64,000 nucleotides of DNA from Opitutia bacterium UBA7350 (GCA_949524905.1 CATINC010000005.1:124001-188000); one strand, 5' to 3'; numbered from the stretch's first letter, positions 47,532 through 56,882 are shown. The notes: a model not told the origin generated them from the sequence alone. Numbers and translations are program-made.

Positions 47532-47664
47532 GCTTTATTTAGAAGCTTATTACATTGATTGTAAAAAAGTAATTACTTTGTTTTTGACACCATTATTAAT
47601 AAGTATAATCACTTAATAATAAAATATGGGTGACTTTTCTGCATAGATATACTAAAAAAGGTGA
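47532..47664. other. AT-rich gap before an unrecognised gene
   Basis: 133 bases, strongly AT-rich (runs of AATAAT/TTATTA around 47590-47630). It contains no gene or clear terminator. AAAGGTG at 47657-47663 is a usable ribosome-binding site for the gene at 47665, one of the better ones in this window. Confidence 0.4.
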
Positions 47665-48231
47665 ATGAAAAATGCAGTTAACAAACTACTTGAGATAAAT
47701 ACGATCATCAAGTCATTGGATCCTGCTCTACAGAAGAAAGCCTCTGAAGTTTTGATCAATATGGCTTTTGGTGACGTAGCAACGAATGCACAATGTACCA
47801 ACAGATCAAGGCGGGTCCATTTTAACGAATCACAAGAATTCTCTTTTGTTCATGAGGAACTACCGGTTGACCGTCCGCAATTCTTTAACCACCATTTGCA
47901 CAATCGTTTAAAAGATAATGTTCACCTGATAGTAGCGTGGCTTTATGCTCATTATGGTTTGTTTTCGGTAGAGACTAAGATTGTTCGCAAAACTGCTAAG
48001 AGGATAGGGCTTCCCATACCAAATCGACCCGATAACACTATGCGGCAGGCTAAATGCAAGGGACAGCCACTCTACGAACATGTTGAGCGTGGTTGGCAAT
48101 TGACACCTTTAGGCGAACAATTCGTTCAACAACGCTACGATGTGAATTGCGGTAATAGACCTTACAATGTCGAATCTATATTCGACGAGCTTTTCGGCGA
48201 TCCGCGTCCTGACCTGGGAAATCACGCCTGA
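47665..48231 (+). CDS. Unrecognised protein with a winged-helix-like C-terminal half
   Basis: 188 residues, strong RBS (AAAGGTG) before the ATG. The first 35 residues are helical (LLEINTIIKSLDPALQKKASEVLINM). From about residue 85 comes HLIVAWLYAHYG...VRKTAKRIGLPIPNRPDNTMRQAKCKG and RGWQLTPLGEQFVQQRY, which resembles winged-helix units ending in a beta-wing and a final helix. I do not recognise a named family. The flanking DNA is AT-rich, and it has no operon partner, so it may be a transferred gene. A DNA-binding role is inferred only from predicted secondary structure. Confidence 0.5.
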   Translation: MKNAVNKLLEINTIIKSLDPALQKKASEVLINMAFGDVATNAQCTNRSRRVHFNESQEFSFVHEELPVDRPQFFNHHLHNRLKDNVHLIVAWLYAHYGLFSVETKIVRKTAKRIGLPIPNRPDNTMRQAKCKGQPLYEHVERGWQLTPLGEQFVQQRYDVNCGNRPYNVESIFDELFGDPRPDLGNHA

Positions 48232-48268
48232 GGCTTTCTCGAAGCCCATTCGGGTTTTGGGATCGTTC

Positions 48269-49303
48269 CTAAAAATCAATTTCCAGGGTCACGCCAATAT
48301 TCAAGAACGTGATTTCGCCCATAGAGGTACATTGATTGAAAGCGCTAACGCCATGCATTTCCGCTAATTCTATGGCGAGTTGAACAACTTTTTCCTGACT
48401 AGAAATTTGGTCTGCACACATACAGGTACGGAGAGCATCGATGCGATTCATTACAAAATTCAGTCTTCGTTTAATGAGTGAACGCTCCTCGTATTGATAC
48501 TGAAGGCTGGTTTGGTAATTAATCAAATTAGAGCAAAGCTCTACCACTGGACGATTATTTTTAAAGAATTGCGGTAGATAGAGCGAACGCCTTCCTTCGT
48601 AGCATTGTTGATCAAAATCAATTGCGCGAACGCGGTATTGATTTTGTTCAAAATCAGGCGTGACCTCCACGACGTAATTGTAGGCGCGCATATCGCCAAG
48701 GAGACGAACAAAGCAACGCTCATTGAACTTGATGAATTCCTTCGCGAGGCGCACAGAGTGCAAATCCTGACGTGGAAGATAATCACGTATAAAATCATCT
48801 CCAGGTACACCAATAATATGCTCCTCGATGAGGGTGTCACCGCAGACCATGAAGTTAATATCATTTGGGGAGAGCAATTCTTCTAATTCTAGACCATAGA
48901 CCCGAGAGGCATCAGCTTTTTTGACATAAAAATAATCATGGTTGTCGTTGTGTTGATTCACCACTCGAACTCGCATGGGCTTAGTATTACCAAAGGTACA
49001 ATAATCAACTCGATCGATGAATAGATTTCCCAAGACCCGCTCGTCTCCATCTGACCGCAGCATAACGTAGATGCGTTTGAGTCCATCGTAGAGCTCTTGT
49101 CCAAATTGTTGCTCATATTTTAGGGTCAGCCAGAGCGTATCTTTTCCATCCTTATCAATCAGAGGAAAGGTTTCTTCATAATGAAGCATATCTTCATAGA
49201 TCACGGGTAGATCACGTGCCCGTCGAAAATTGCTGAGGTATTCGCGGAACTGATCATTGATAGGAAAGAAAAGTTTTCTTTGCTGCTTGGCTTCAAACGA
49301 CAT
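48269..49303 (-). CDS. Unrecognised 344-residue protein, possibly kinase-like
   Basis: 344 residues from the ATG at 49303; a TTG at 49315 would add four residues. No signal peptide or membrane helix. The sequence is well balanced with charged and aromatic residues throughout, so it is surely a real gene. In the middle, ERCFVRLLGDMRAYNYVVEV is followed about 15 residues later by RVRAIDFDQQCYEG. The two Asp spaced like the HxD and DFG loops suggest a divergent kinase-type fold, but I cannot support this beyond motif spacing. It is transcribed towards the 47665 gene and away from the SRP RNA. Confidence 0.6.
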   Translation of the reverse strand: MSFEAKQQRKLFFPINDQFREYLSNFRRARDLPVIYEDMLHYEETFPLIDKDGKDTLWLTLKYEQQFGQELYDGLKRIYVMLRSDGDERVLGNLFIDRVDYCTFGNTKPMRVRVVNQHNDNHDYFYVKKADASRVYGLELEELLSPNDINFMVCGDTLIEEHIIGVPGDDFIRDYLPRQDLHSVRLAKEFIKFNERCFVRLLGDMRAYNYVVEVTPDFEQNQYRVRAIDFDQQCYEGRRSLYLPQFFKNNRPVVELCSNLINYQTSLQYQYEERSLIKRRLNFVMNRIDALRTCMCADQISSQEKVVQLAIELAEMHGVSAFNQCTSMGEITFLNIGVTLEIDF

Positions 49304-49385
49304 ATCGTAAGACAAACAGAGGGTTTGCTGGGGGCAAATCCTATTTTAGGGTTGAGCTCATGGGTTGGCTACCTTTGGCTGTACA

Positions 49386-49490
49386 GTGGTCGGGTCCTAT
49401 GCAATGTCGGACAGGCGAACCCCGTCAGGCCCGGAAGGGAGCAGCGGTAGTTTGATCCACATGTGCCGTAGGGTGCCTGGCCACTTTTTT
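49386..49490 (+). ncRNA. ffs: Small signal recognition particle RNA (4.5S type)
   Basis: A 99-base hairpin with T-run. The apical part GTCAGGCCCGGAAGGGAGCA is the universal domain IV with the GGAA tetraloop. The ends pair as GTGGTC (49386-49391) with GGCCAC (49479-49484), and TTTTTT follows at 49485-49490. It binds Ffh to target nascent membrane proteins. It lies 80 bases before dnaX, an arrangement also seen in other bacteria. The precise 5' end is estimated from the pairing and could be further upstream. Confidence 0.93.
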
Positions 49491-49570
49491 AGACCGAAGC
49501 GCCTTTGGCCGATAGTTTTTGAGAAACCACTTGCCAGTTCGTCGTGATGTGGGCTTTTTAAAAGAATCGC

Positions 49571-50713
49571 ATGGAACAAGCTTATCAAGTCATTGCCCGC
49601 CGTTGGCGCCCCAAACAGTTTAACGAACTTGTTGGGCAGGATCATATCGTACAGACTTTAAGTAATGCCATTGAAAGTAAGCGGATTGCCCATGCCTATC
49701 TTTTTGTGGGCCCACGTGGTACAGGCAAAACGAGTTCGGCTCGCCTTTTCGCCAAATCGCTCAATGCAGACGGTGGTCCTAGGGTAAAGACGGACAACGA
49801 TTCTGACATCAGTCAGGCTATTATGAATGGCTCTTGTATGGATGTTATTGAGATTGACGGAGCCTCTAATAACAGTGTCGATCAGGTGCGGGAGTTGCGT
49901 GAAGACTGCCAATACGCTCCCACACAATGCAGCTATAAAATCTACATTATTGACGAAGTACATATGCTTTCGACTGCGGCTTTTAACGCCCTCTTGAAGA
50001 CGCTCGAAGAACCGCCTCCTCATGTAATCTTTATTTTTGCGACAACGGAATCTCATAAGGTTTTGCCGACGATCGTGTCTCGATGTCAGCGTTTTGAATT
50101 CCGCCCCATCTCAGACGAAGTGATCGTTGAAAAGCTGGCTACCATTGCTCAGGCCGAAGGCATAAAAGTGGAATCCGAGGCACTGGCAGCGGTTGCCCGT
50201 TTAGCCAACGGCGGGATGCGTGACTCGCAGTCTATTTTGGATCAAATGATTTCTTTTTGCGGCAAGGAGATTGCGGAGCAGGATGTTCTAGATGTTTACG
50301 GCCTTGTATCTGCGGAGCGCATAACTCAACTCGCAGGAGCATTGGGAACCCTTGATTTTGCTGCAATCATTGAAGCGGTCGACCACTTTGTGAGCGAAGG
50401 ACGAGACTTGTACCGCATTTTAGTTGATTTGGAGGCTGAAGTACGACGCGCCTTACTGGAAGCTATTAAGAATGACGGCCAAACACAACGATTGGGTGCT
50501 ACCTTAACAACAGAATCCTTGATGCGTATGCTCGATGCTTTGCATCAAGGAAGTGTGAGTGTACAACGCGGCTTATCGGAAAAAGTGAATTTTGAAGTCG
50601 TTTTATTGAAGGCAGCGGAGGAATCACGATCGCGTGCGATTGACACCGTGCTGAAGCAATTAGCTGGAAAGACCACCACTACCGACGGCGAAGTTAACGA
50701 AAAAAAAAACTAA
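49571..50713 (+). CDS. dnaX: DNA polymerase III subunit gamma (short, zero-frame product of dnaX)
   Basis: 380 residues. Clamp-loader AAA+ ATPase: Walker [20 protein letters not shown] (about 48), Walker [25 protein letters not shown], sensor 1 [13 protein letters not shown] and the SRC motif. The four-cysteine zinc module after Walker A is shortened and has only one Cys (MNGSCMD). The frame ends at TAA 50711-50713, right after an A10 run (50700-50709). The -1 frame continues open to 51084, so a longer tau-like form can be made; see the next entry and the finding. The zero-frame protein covers AAA+ domains I-III, like gamma. Confidence 0.93.
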   Translation: MEQAYQVIARRWRPKQFNELVGQDHIVQTLSNAIESKRIAHAYLFVGPRGTGKTSSARLFAKSLNADGGPRVKTDNDSDISQAIMNGSCMDVIEIDGASNNSVDQVRELREDCQYAPTQCSYKIYIIDEVHMLSTAAFNALLKTLEEPPPHVIFIFATTESHKVLPTIVSRCQRFEFRPISDEVIVEKLATIAQAEGIKVESEALAAVARLANGGMRDSQSILDQMISFCGKEIAEQDVLDVYGLVSAERITQLAGALGTLDFAAIIEAVDHFVSEGRDLYRILVDLEAEVRRALLEAIKNDGQTQRLGATLTTESLMRMLDALHQGSVSVQRGLSEKVNFEVVLLKAAEESRSRAIDTVLKQLAGKTTTTDGEVNEKKN

Positions 50714-51084
50714 ATCTGCGTGATTTAAAACGACCGCCACTCGTACTGCCCGATGCAAGTGCTCCTGTAGCGGCAAGTGTAAGTCCAGGTACCCGTCTTG
50801 AGGCGCCTGATGAACCACTCGCGGATGTAATCCTAGAAGAAGCGATTGCTTATAATGATGGCGATAATTCTGAAGGCTCGAAAATGCCCGAAACGCCAAA
50901 GCCAACGGAAGAGCTACAGGTTGAAGTCAGCCCAACGCCATTAATTTCAGTTGAATCTGCAATCGAGCAGGTAGGGGAAGCAGTTCTTGCAGATTTGAAG
51001 GCTCACTTTAACGGGAAGCCCACAGAAATGCGCTCGATTGATAATAAAGATAGGATCTTTAAGGATGAAATGCAGTCCCATTAG
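50710..51084 (+). CDS. dnaX: Tau-specific extension of dnaX in the -1 frame
   Basis: From codon 50710 the -1 frame gives 124 residues in one stretch up to the stop at 51082-51084. It starts [18 protein letters not shown], passes through a Pro/Glu/Ala-rich linker and ends with [20 protein letters not shown]. An ATG at 50884 lies inside, but the part before it is equally protein-like (no stop for 174 bases). The zero-frame slip site is A AAA AAC (50704-50710) directly before TAA, a canonical -1 site. Slippage at the run, or a sequencing error in the homopolymer, would give one 504-residue chain. Domain IV/V of tau binds helicase and polymerase. Confidence 0.75.
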   Translation, partial: LNLRDLKRPPLVLPDASAPVAASVSPGTRLEAPDEPLADVILEEAIAYNDGDNSEGSKMPETPKPTEELQVEVSPTPLISVESAIEQVGEAVLADLKAHFNGKPTEMRSIDNKDRIFKDEMQSH

Positions 51085-51139
51085 GTACCGGGTCTTTGCG
51101 GTAGCGATATAGATTTTAAATAGAATTCAGGAAGGGTAT

Positions 51140-51772
51140 ATGTTTTCGAAGTTTCAAATAGGATGGAGATTCTTACTACCAGCACTTGGCTTTAGTGGGC
51201 TTTTGCTTATGTTAAAAGCGGTGGAAGAAAAAAATATCAGACCTGAAAAAGAAGCTAACGAGGTAAGGGCTTGCGCCAGAGCCTGTGCTTTGCCCTCTCA
51301 TGTAGATTTTTCTGGCGATGACTTTCCCGTTCAATATAGTGAAGTAGAGTGGCGTAAGCGACTTACGGACTTACAGTATAAGGTTGCGCGTGAACAGGGC
51401 ACGGAACCTCCCTTTCGGAATCTCTATCACGATAATAAAGCACTGGGTTTGTATCGCTGTGTTGGATGTTTAACACCGCTCTTCAGTAGTACCGATAAAT
51501 ATGACTCCCGTACCGGTTGGCCCAGTTTTTCAAAGCCGATTGACCCACGTACATTAGGAGAACATCGTGACACAAGTTACGGGATGGTACGTACGGAGGT
51601 TCATTGCGCAGTTTGTGGTTCCCATCAAGGACATCTCTTTCCAGATGGGCCCAAGCCAAGTGGATTGCGATATTGCATAAATTCAGCTTCACTAAAGTTT
51701 GAACCGGCTGATTCAGTAGAAACTATTTTGGAATGGGTTCGCGCTTGGTATACCCCTCAATCGGCGCAATAA
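51140..51772 (+). CDS. msrB: Membrane-anchored methionine-(R)-sulfoxide reductase MsrB
   Basis: 210 residues; SD AGGAAGGG is well placed before the ATG. The first 27 residues contain a hydrophobic helix (about 9-26), which is not part of usual MsrB and suggests export or membrane anchoring. The MsrB domain (about 70-205) has zinc-binding CVGC and CAVC pairs, [31 protein letters not shown] with the catalytic Cys, and the conserved histidines. It repairs oxidised methionine. It lies alone between dnaX and the convergent cysJ. Confidence 0.92.
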   Translation: MFSKFQIGWRFLLPALGFSGLLLMLKAVEEKNIRPEKEANEVRACARACALPSHVDFSGDDFPVQYSEVEWRKRLTDLQYKVAREQGTEPPFRNLYHDNKALGLYRCVGCLTPLFSSTDKYDSRTGWPSFSKPIDPRTLGEHRDTSYGMVRTEVHCAVCGSHQGHLFPDGPKPSGLRYCINSASLKFEPADSVETILEWVRAWYTPQSAQ

Positions 51773-51822
51773 TAAACCTGCATGCGTTGAAACTTAGCTT
51801 TTGGACAGCTTGAGTGCTTGGT

Positions 51823-53592
51823 TTAGTAAACGTCGCGCAGGTAGCGTTTATCGTTTTTTAAAGCCTTCACGTATTCACCTGCGGCAGCTTCGCTAAAATT
51901 ACCTTCACTCGCAATTATCTCGTGTAGCGCTTGGTCTACGTCGTGCGCCATGCGGGTAGCATCTCCACAAACATAGAAAAAGGCGCCCTTTTCAAGCCAT
52001 TCAAAAATAGCTTTTCTGTGCTCGCGCATGCGATCCTGTACATAAACTTTATGCGGTTGATCGCGGGAAAATGCCACATCCAGTCGGGTAAGGAGTCCGT
52101 CTTTGAGATAGTCCTGCCACTCAAGCTGGTAAAGGAAATCGGTTTGATAGTGCTGATCACCAAAGAAGAGCCAGTTCTCACCTTTGGCTCCGCTTACGGC
52201 ACGTTCTTCAATAAAAGCACGGAAGGGCGCAATGCCAGTGCCGGGACCCACCATTATGATGGGGGTCTCGGGGTCGTCGGGTAATTTAAAGTGTTTATTG
52301 GGAGTAACGAAAACACTTGCGCTTTCGCCTGGTTGGATGCGGTCGGCAAGGAAGGTTGAACAAACCCCTTTGCGGGCGCGTCCGTGGCTATCATAGCGTA
52401 CCACTCCAACGGTTAAATGAACTTCCTCATCGTGTGCCTTGAGACTGGAGGCAATGGAGTAAAGGCGTGGGGGCAGTTTCCGTAGGCATTCAACAAGTGC
52501 CTGTGCTTTGAGCTCTTGGACTGGGTAGGCTTTGAGTAAATCAGCTAAATCGCGTCCTTCTATAAAGTCCAGCAAGGCTTCTTTGTCGTTGATAAGGGCG
52601 TCCAGATCCTTGCTTTGAGCAATTTCATTGTAGCGGTTAAGCACTGGTTTTGATAGTGCGGTTAGGTCAAGTTGAGATGTTAAGGCTTCTGAAAGGGTGT
52701 ATTTTTCGCCCTTAATTTCAATTTCCGTTGCGGAATCGAGTTTTGTGGCATCCAAAACAGCCTCAACCACATCAGGCGCATTGTGCGGGACAACCGCCAG
52801 CGAATCTCCAACATTATAGCTTAGACCCGAGCCTTCGAGGTCAAATTCGAGGTGGATGGTCTCTTTGGCTGAGCCTTCTCCATTTAAAATAATGCGTTCT
52901 TTCAGCTGAGCTGGGTATGGATTCTTGCGAGAATATTGCGTAGGCTCGACGACTGAGGCTGGAGCGGATTCGCTTATTTCTGTAGCGGGCTTAGCCGCTT
53001 GCACCAAGGCCCCCATGGCGCCATCTAGCCAGGCGGCAAAAGTATCGTCAAAATCAACATCGCAATCAGCACGTTCAAAGACGCGTTCGCCTCCGAGTTG
53101 CTCAAGCTTGTGGTCAAAATCTTTACCCATTTTACAGAAATGCTCGTAGCTGGTGTCACCTAAGCCGAGAACTGAAAAACGTATTCCTTTCATGCTGGGA
53201 GCGGTATCTGCCATAAAGGCTGCATGGAAATCCGTGGCGGTTTCAGGGGGATCGCCTTCGCCCCATGTACTCACCAGTACGAGAATATTTTCGGCATCCG
53301 TTAATTTTTCTGGAGCGGTATCAGCCATATTGATGAGGTCGGTTTTAAAACCGACCTGTTTTGCTTGCTTGGCTGTTTGGCTTGCTAGGGCTTCGGAATT
53401 ACCCGACTCAGAACCGTAGAGTACGGTGAGCTTAGGTTTCTTTAGCGCCTGTCTACCGTCTGTTTTTGAACCAAAATAGCTCGCAAGCCATTGAATTTGT
53501 TCGGGCTTCAAATTCTCAAATGCCGATTCCAGCCCACGTGCCTGTTCGGGCGAAAACGGTGCAGATTCCGGTATTTTGTTGGGTGCATTCAT
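51823..53592 (-). CDS. cysJ: Sulfite reductase flavoprotein subunit CysJ
   Basis: 589 residues from the ATG at 53592 (MNAPNKIPES); the open frame to 53631 adds 13 residues before it, judged unlikely. Flavodoxin-type FMN domain with YGSESGNSEALASQTA and WGEGDPPETA, then an FAD domain with PRLYSIASS and the NADPH domain GPGTGIAPFRAF and the C-terminal KRYLRDVY. It passes electrons from NADPH to the sirohaem subunit CysI. It stands head to head with cysI, 173 bases apart, rather than in a cysJI operon. Confidence 0.93.
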   Translation of the reverse strand: MNAPNKIPESAPFSPEQARGLESAFENLKPEQIQWLASYFGSKTDGRQALKKPKLTVLYGSESGNSEALASQTAKQAKQVGFKTDLINMADTAPEKLTDAENILVLVSTWGEGDPPETATDFHAAFMADTAPSMKGIRFSVLGLGDTSYEHFCKMGKDFDHKLEQLGGERVFERADCDVDFDDTFAAWLDGAMGALVQAAKPATEISESAPASVVEPTQYSRKNPYPAQLKERIILNGEGSAKETIHLEFDLEGSGLSYNVGDSLAVVPHNAPDVVEAVLDATKLDSATEIEIKGEKYTLSEALTSQLDLTALSKPVLNRYNEIAQSKDLDALINDKEALLDFIEGRDLADLLKAYPVQELKAQALVECLRKLPPRLYSIASSLKAHDEEVHLTVGVVRYDSHGRARKGVCSTFLADRIQPGESASVFVTPNKHFKLPDDPETPIIMVGPGTGIAPFRAFIEERAVSGAKGENWLFFGDQHYQTDFLYQLEWQDYLKDGLLTRLDVAFSRDQPHKVYVQDRMREHRKAIFEWLEKGAFFYVCGDATRMAHDVDQALHEIIASEGNFSEAAAGEYVKALKNDKRYLRDVY

Positions 53593-53765
53593 AGATATAA
53601 TAGAAAGGACAGCGCAATTCGTGATATGCAAGCAACTGCGGTTGATTTTTATCTTAGGTTTTTAAGTGACAAACTAAAGAAAAGAGTCAAATTATTGCGT
53701 TAGTTATTTGCAAGAACAGATGCAGCTCCTAATTTAAAATTATAATTTAAATTTTTTACAAAACC
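53593..53765. promoter_or_regulatory. Divergent cysJ/cysI control region
   Basis: 173 bases of AT-rich DNA between two divergent sulfite reductase genes. AAATTATAATTT at 53737-53748 is a perfect 12-base palindrome 18 bases before the cysI start. It could be a regulator site or simply local AT richness. No riboswitch-like structure is clear. One regulator acting here could control both subunits. Confidence 0.35.
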
Positions 53766-55523
53766 ATGATATCTGACGGTGAAAGTATAGCAAAGTTGCA
53801 TAAAAATGAAGGCATAAAGACGAGTAGTGACTATCTGCGAGGTACTATTTTGGAGGGTCTTTCTGATGCGTCTGCAGGCTCGATTGGGGCTGATGACCAG
53901 CAACTGACAAAATTCCATGGCATATATCAGCAAGACAACCGCGACGTAAGAAATGATCGTCGCAAGCATAAGCTGGATAAAGCATATTCGTTTTTGGCGC
54001 GGATCGGTTTGCCCGGAGGCATTGCCACGGCTGAACAATGGCTCGTGGTGGACGAGCTTGCTCAGTACTGTGATTTTGATACGCTTAAACTAACAACACG
54101 TCAGGCATTTCAGTTGCACGGCATATTGAAGGGAAATTTAAAATGGACCGTTGCTTCCGTCAACAAAGCCATGATGTCAACTTTGGCTGCCTGTGGAGAT
54201 GTAAACCGCAACACCATGTGCTCACCGAACCCACAGGCTTCCGAAATACATACTGAGGTGCAGACTATTGTGGATGAAATCGATGCTTATTTAAAACCAC
54301 AGACCAAAGCTTACTCAGAAATTTGGCTTGATGGTAAAAAGATCGCTTCACAGGAACCTCGCTCTCAGGACATGGGTGGCGATGACATTGAGCCGCTTTA
54401 CGGCAAGACTTATTTACCTCGTAAATTTAAGATCGCAGTCGCGATACCGCCGCAAAACGATGTCGATGTGTTTGCACACTGCCTTGGCTTCATTGCGATC
54501 GTGAATTCGGGTAAATTAGTTGGTTTTAATGTGACTGTAGGGGGTGGTATGGGAATGACTCATGGCAACGAAAAGACCTATCCTCGTCTTGCAGATGTTA
54601 TGGCATTTTGCACTCCGGAACAGGTAGTTGAAGTGTCTGAGAAAATCGTAGCGATACAACGCGATTTTGGTGATCGCACCGAACGGGCGCACGCACGCTT
54701 CAAATATACGGTTGAAGATCGAGGGGTGGACTTCATTCGTAAAGAACTGGAAAAGCGCTTGGGCTATGCACTAGAAGATGCTCGTGAGTTTAAATTTGAT
54801 AGCAACGGTGATAGCTATGGTTGGTCTGAGGGTTGTAATGATAAGTGGAACCTATCTTTGTTCATTGAAGGTGGTCGCATCGTAGACTTAGATGACCTAC
54901 CCTTAAAGTCAGGTCTGCGCAAAATTGCGACTACGGGAAAATGTGAATTTCGACTCACGCCGAACCAGAATTTAATTCTAGCCAATGTAAAGGCAAGTGA
55001 TCGCGCTGCGATCGATGCTTTGGTGGATGAATACAAGCTGGATCGTTATAAAACCGCATCGGGTATGCGTCGCAGTCAGATTGCCTGTGTTGCCTTGCCG
55101 ACCTGCGGTCTGGCGCTCGCAGAATCAGAGCGTTACTTGCCTAGTCTGGTGAGTGATTTGGAACTAATACTTGAGGAGGCAGGTTTACGGGATGATGAAA
55201 TTATTATCCGGTCAACGGGTTGCCCGAATGGTTGCGCACGTCCATATCTGGGTGAAATCGGTCTTGTGGGTAAAGTTCCTGGTAAATATAATCTATATTT
55301 AGGTGCGGGCTTTGATGGTGCCCGATTAAATAAGTTATACCGTACTTCAATCACGCATGAAGAAATCGTAGAAACCTTGCGGCCGATGTTATTTGCTTAC
55401 GCAAAAGAGCGTGAAGCAGGTGAGCGTTTTGGAGATTTCACCGTGCGTAAAAATTATCTTACTGCCACCACAGCAAAGAGTCCGTTTCACGCTGATACGG
55501 GTGAGCGGATGGCACCTGCTTGA
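53766..55523 (+). CDS. cysI: Sulfite reductase hemoprotein subunit CysI
   Basis: 585 residues. Sirohaem/4Fe-4S enzyme reducing sulfite to sulfide. The cluster ligands are visible as CVALPTCGLALAESERYLP and TGCPNGCARP. The N-terminal half shows RLTTRQAFQLHG (here LKLTTRQAFQLHGI) and the parallel repeat GGGMGMTHGNEKTYPR. Size and motifs match NADPH-dependent CysI. It converges with exoD, 14 bases apart. Confidence 0.94.
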   Translation: MISDGESIAKLHKNEGIKTSSDYLRGTILEGLSDASAGSIGADDQQLTKFHGIYQQDNRDVRNDRRKHKLDKAYSFLARIGLPGGIATAEQWLVVDELAQYCDFDTLKLTTRQAFQLHGILKGNLKWTVASVNKAMMSTLAACGDVNRNTMCSPNPQASEIHTEVQTIVDEIDAYLKPQTKAYSEIWLDGKKIASQEPRSQDMGGDDIEPLYGKTYLPRKFKIAVAIPPQNDVDVFAHCLGFIAIVNSGKLVGFNVTVGGGMGMTHGNEKTYPRLADVMAFCTPEQVVEVSEKIVAIQRDFGDRTERAHARFKYTVEDRGVDFIRKELEKRLGYALEDAREFKFDSNGDSYGWSEGCNDKWNLSLFIEGGRIVDLDDLPLKSGLRKIATTGKCEFRLTPNQNLILANVKASDRAAIDALVDEYKLDRYKTASGMRRSQIACVALPTCGLALAESERYLPSLVSDLELILEEAGLRDDEIIIRSTGCPNGCARPYLGEIGLVGKVPGKYNLYLGAGFDGARLNKLYRTSITHEEIVETLRPMLFAYAKEREAGERFGDFTVRKNYLTATTAKSPFHADTGERMAPA

Positions 55524-55537
55524 ATTGCCGGCTTGAA

Positions 55538-56191
55538 TTAAGGCCGGGTAAAGCCCTTGATCCAATCTATGAGCAGATCAACGGCTTCTGGTCCCTGCGT
55601 AATCGCCAGATAAATCATGTAAGTGTAGAGCATAACTGCAAGTGCCCCTATGACAAACGCTACAAATGCCAGCAAGCCATCCTCCTCTGCCAGTGCAATG
55701 CCAATAAGGAAAATTACCATTGCCGGAAATGTATTGGTCAAGGGGATCGGAAAGAGCATTAGGATTGCCATCAAGGCGACAATGCTTGCTAGACCAACTT
55801 GCCCAGCGGTTGAAGTGATCCATTTGTGTCGCGGTTTAATCCAGCGTTCGGTGGCACCCAAAAATTTACCTGCTACTGAAGCCATACGCAGACCCATCAC
55901 CGAGGAAATTTCAACTTTTTGGATTCGACTCGGGAGCCAGAGCTTTTCTTGACCCCGCAAAATTTGAAATGCAACCAGCAGAATCGCCAATCCAAAGGGG
56001 GTACTGTAGCCAGGAGCAGGAATCGGTAGTGCGCTCGGTAAGGACAGCATCACCAATAGTACTCCAAAGCCTTTTTCTCCCACCTCAGTGCATACATTGC
56101 CAATCGTTTGTTGTTCGCCTTCCTTGATCTGGAGGACCGACTGCAGAACGGCTGCTAGGCTTAAGACTTGTTTTGGGGATTCGGTTTGCAT
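55538..56191 (-). CDS. exoD: ExoD-family exopolysaccharide synthesis membrane protein
   Basis: 217 residues from the ATG at 56191 (MQTESPKQ); an upstream in-frame ATG at 56236 would add 15 residues. It has an N-terminal cytoplasmic helix region (IGNVCTEVGEKGFGVLLVMLSLPSALPIPAPGYS), the ExoD signature with the Pro-rich turn, and about four membrane helices in the second half. ExoD was found in rhizobial exopolysaccharide mutants and its molecular role is unclear. The gene diverges from nadD with 63 bases between starts. Confidence 0.85.
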   Translation of the reverse strand: MQTESPKQVLSLAAVLQSVLQIKEGEQQTIGNVCTEVGEKGFGVLLVMLSLPSALPIPAPGYSTPFGLAILLVAFQILRGQEKLWLPSRIQKVEISSVMGLRMASVAGKFLGATERWIKPRHKWITSTAGQVGLASIVALMAILMLFPIPLTNTFPAMVIFLIGIALAEEDGLLAFVAFVIGALAVMLYTYMIYLAITQGPEAVDLLIDWIKGFTRP

Positions 56192-56254
56192 GTTTTCACT
56201 CAAAAGGAAAGATTCTGGCATGGCGAGCAAAGGCAATCAGGTCAAAACAAAGTA

Positions 56255-56875
56255 ATGGCATCTAATTTCCAAGAGGCGAGCGGCAAGAAGCTTCGCATAG
56301 GCATTTTTGGCGGTACTTTTGACCCTGTTCACAATGCGCACCTAGAAATTGGGCACCGTGTTCAGGCAATTTTGCAATTAGATCAGATAATTTTTATACC
56401 CAATGCGCAATCACCGATCAAGGCATCTGCTCCAAGAGCCAGTGGGGCTCAGCGCAAGACCATGTTAGCTTTGGCGATTGAGGGAGAACCTGCCTTTGCT
56501 ATTGATATGTATGAAGTTGAACGCGGCGGATTGAGTTTTTCCGTTGAGACCGCCCTTCATTTTAAGGAACAATTTCCGGCAGCGAAACTTTTTTGGATTT
56601 TGGGTGCCGATCAATTTGAGCAACTGGAGCGCTGGCGCGATATTGAAAAACTGGCCTCACTGCTTACTTTTGCAGTCTTTCGAAGAGCAGGTGCTTCTGT
56701 GATCGCTCCAGCAATTGCCGGCTTAAAATACCACGACATCGAGGCACCGCTAATGGATATGAGTTCAAGCGAGATTCGAAAGCTCTGTGCGCAAGGTAGG
56801 GTTCCCTCGCACCTTTTGCCAGGTGGACTTGATGCTTTCATTTTACAACAAGGGCTTTATAAGCAAGAAGGCTAA
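56255..56875 (+). CDS. nadD: Nicotinate-nucleotide adenylyltransferase
   Basis: 206 residues from the ATG at 56255; the longer frame to 56168 overlaps exoD and is not used. GIFGGTFDPVHNAHLEIG is the nucleotidyltransferase HxGH-type signature, ILGADQFEQLERWRDIE is the NadD-specific block and MSSSEIRKLCAQG contains the second ISSSxIR motif. It adenylates nicotinate mononucleotide in NAD synthesis, upstream of NadE (41551). It is followed 7 bases later by rsfS, a common bacterial pair. Confidence 0.94.
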   Translation: MASNFQEASGKKLRIGIFGGTFDPVHNAHLEIGHRVQAILQLDQIIFIPNAQSPIKASAPRASGAQRKTMLALAIEGEPAFAIDMYEVERGGLSFSVETALHFKEQFPAAKLFWILGADQFEQLERWRDIEKLASLLTFAVFRRAGASVIAPAIAGLKYHDIEAPLMDMSSSEIRKLCAQGRVPSHLLPGGLDAFILQQGLYKQEG

Positions 56876-56882
56876 AACATAT

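Noticed and set aside
55526-55550. Hairpin between cysI and exoD as shared terminator
   Set aside because: Stem CCGGCTT/AAGGCCGG has a bulge and no T-run on either strand, and it lies inside the exoD end.
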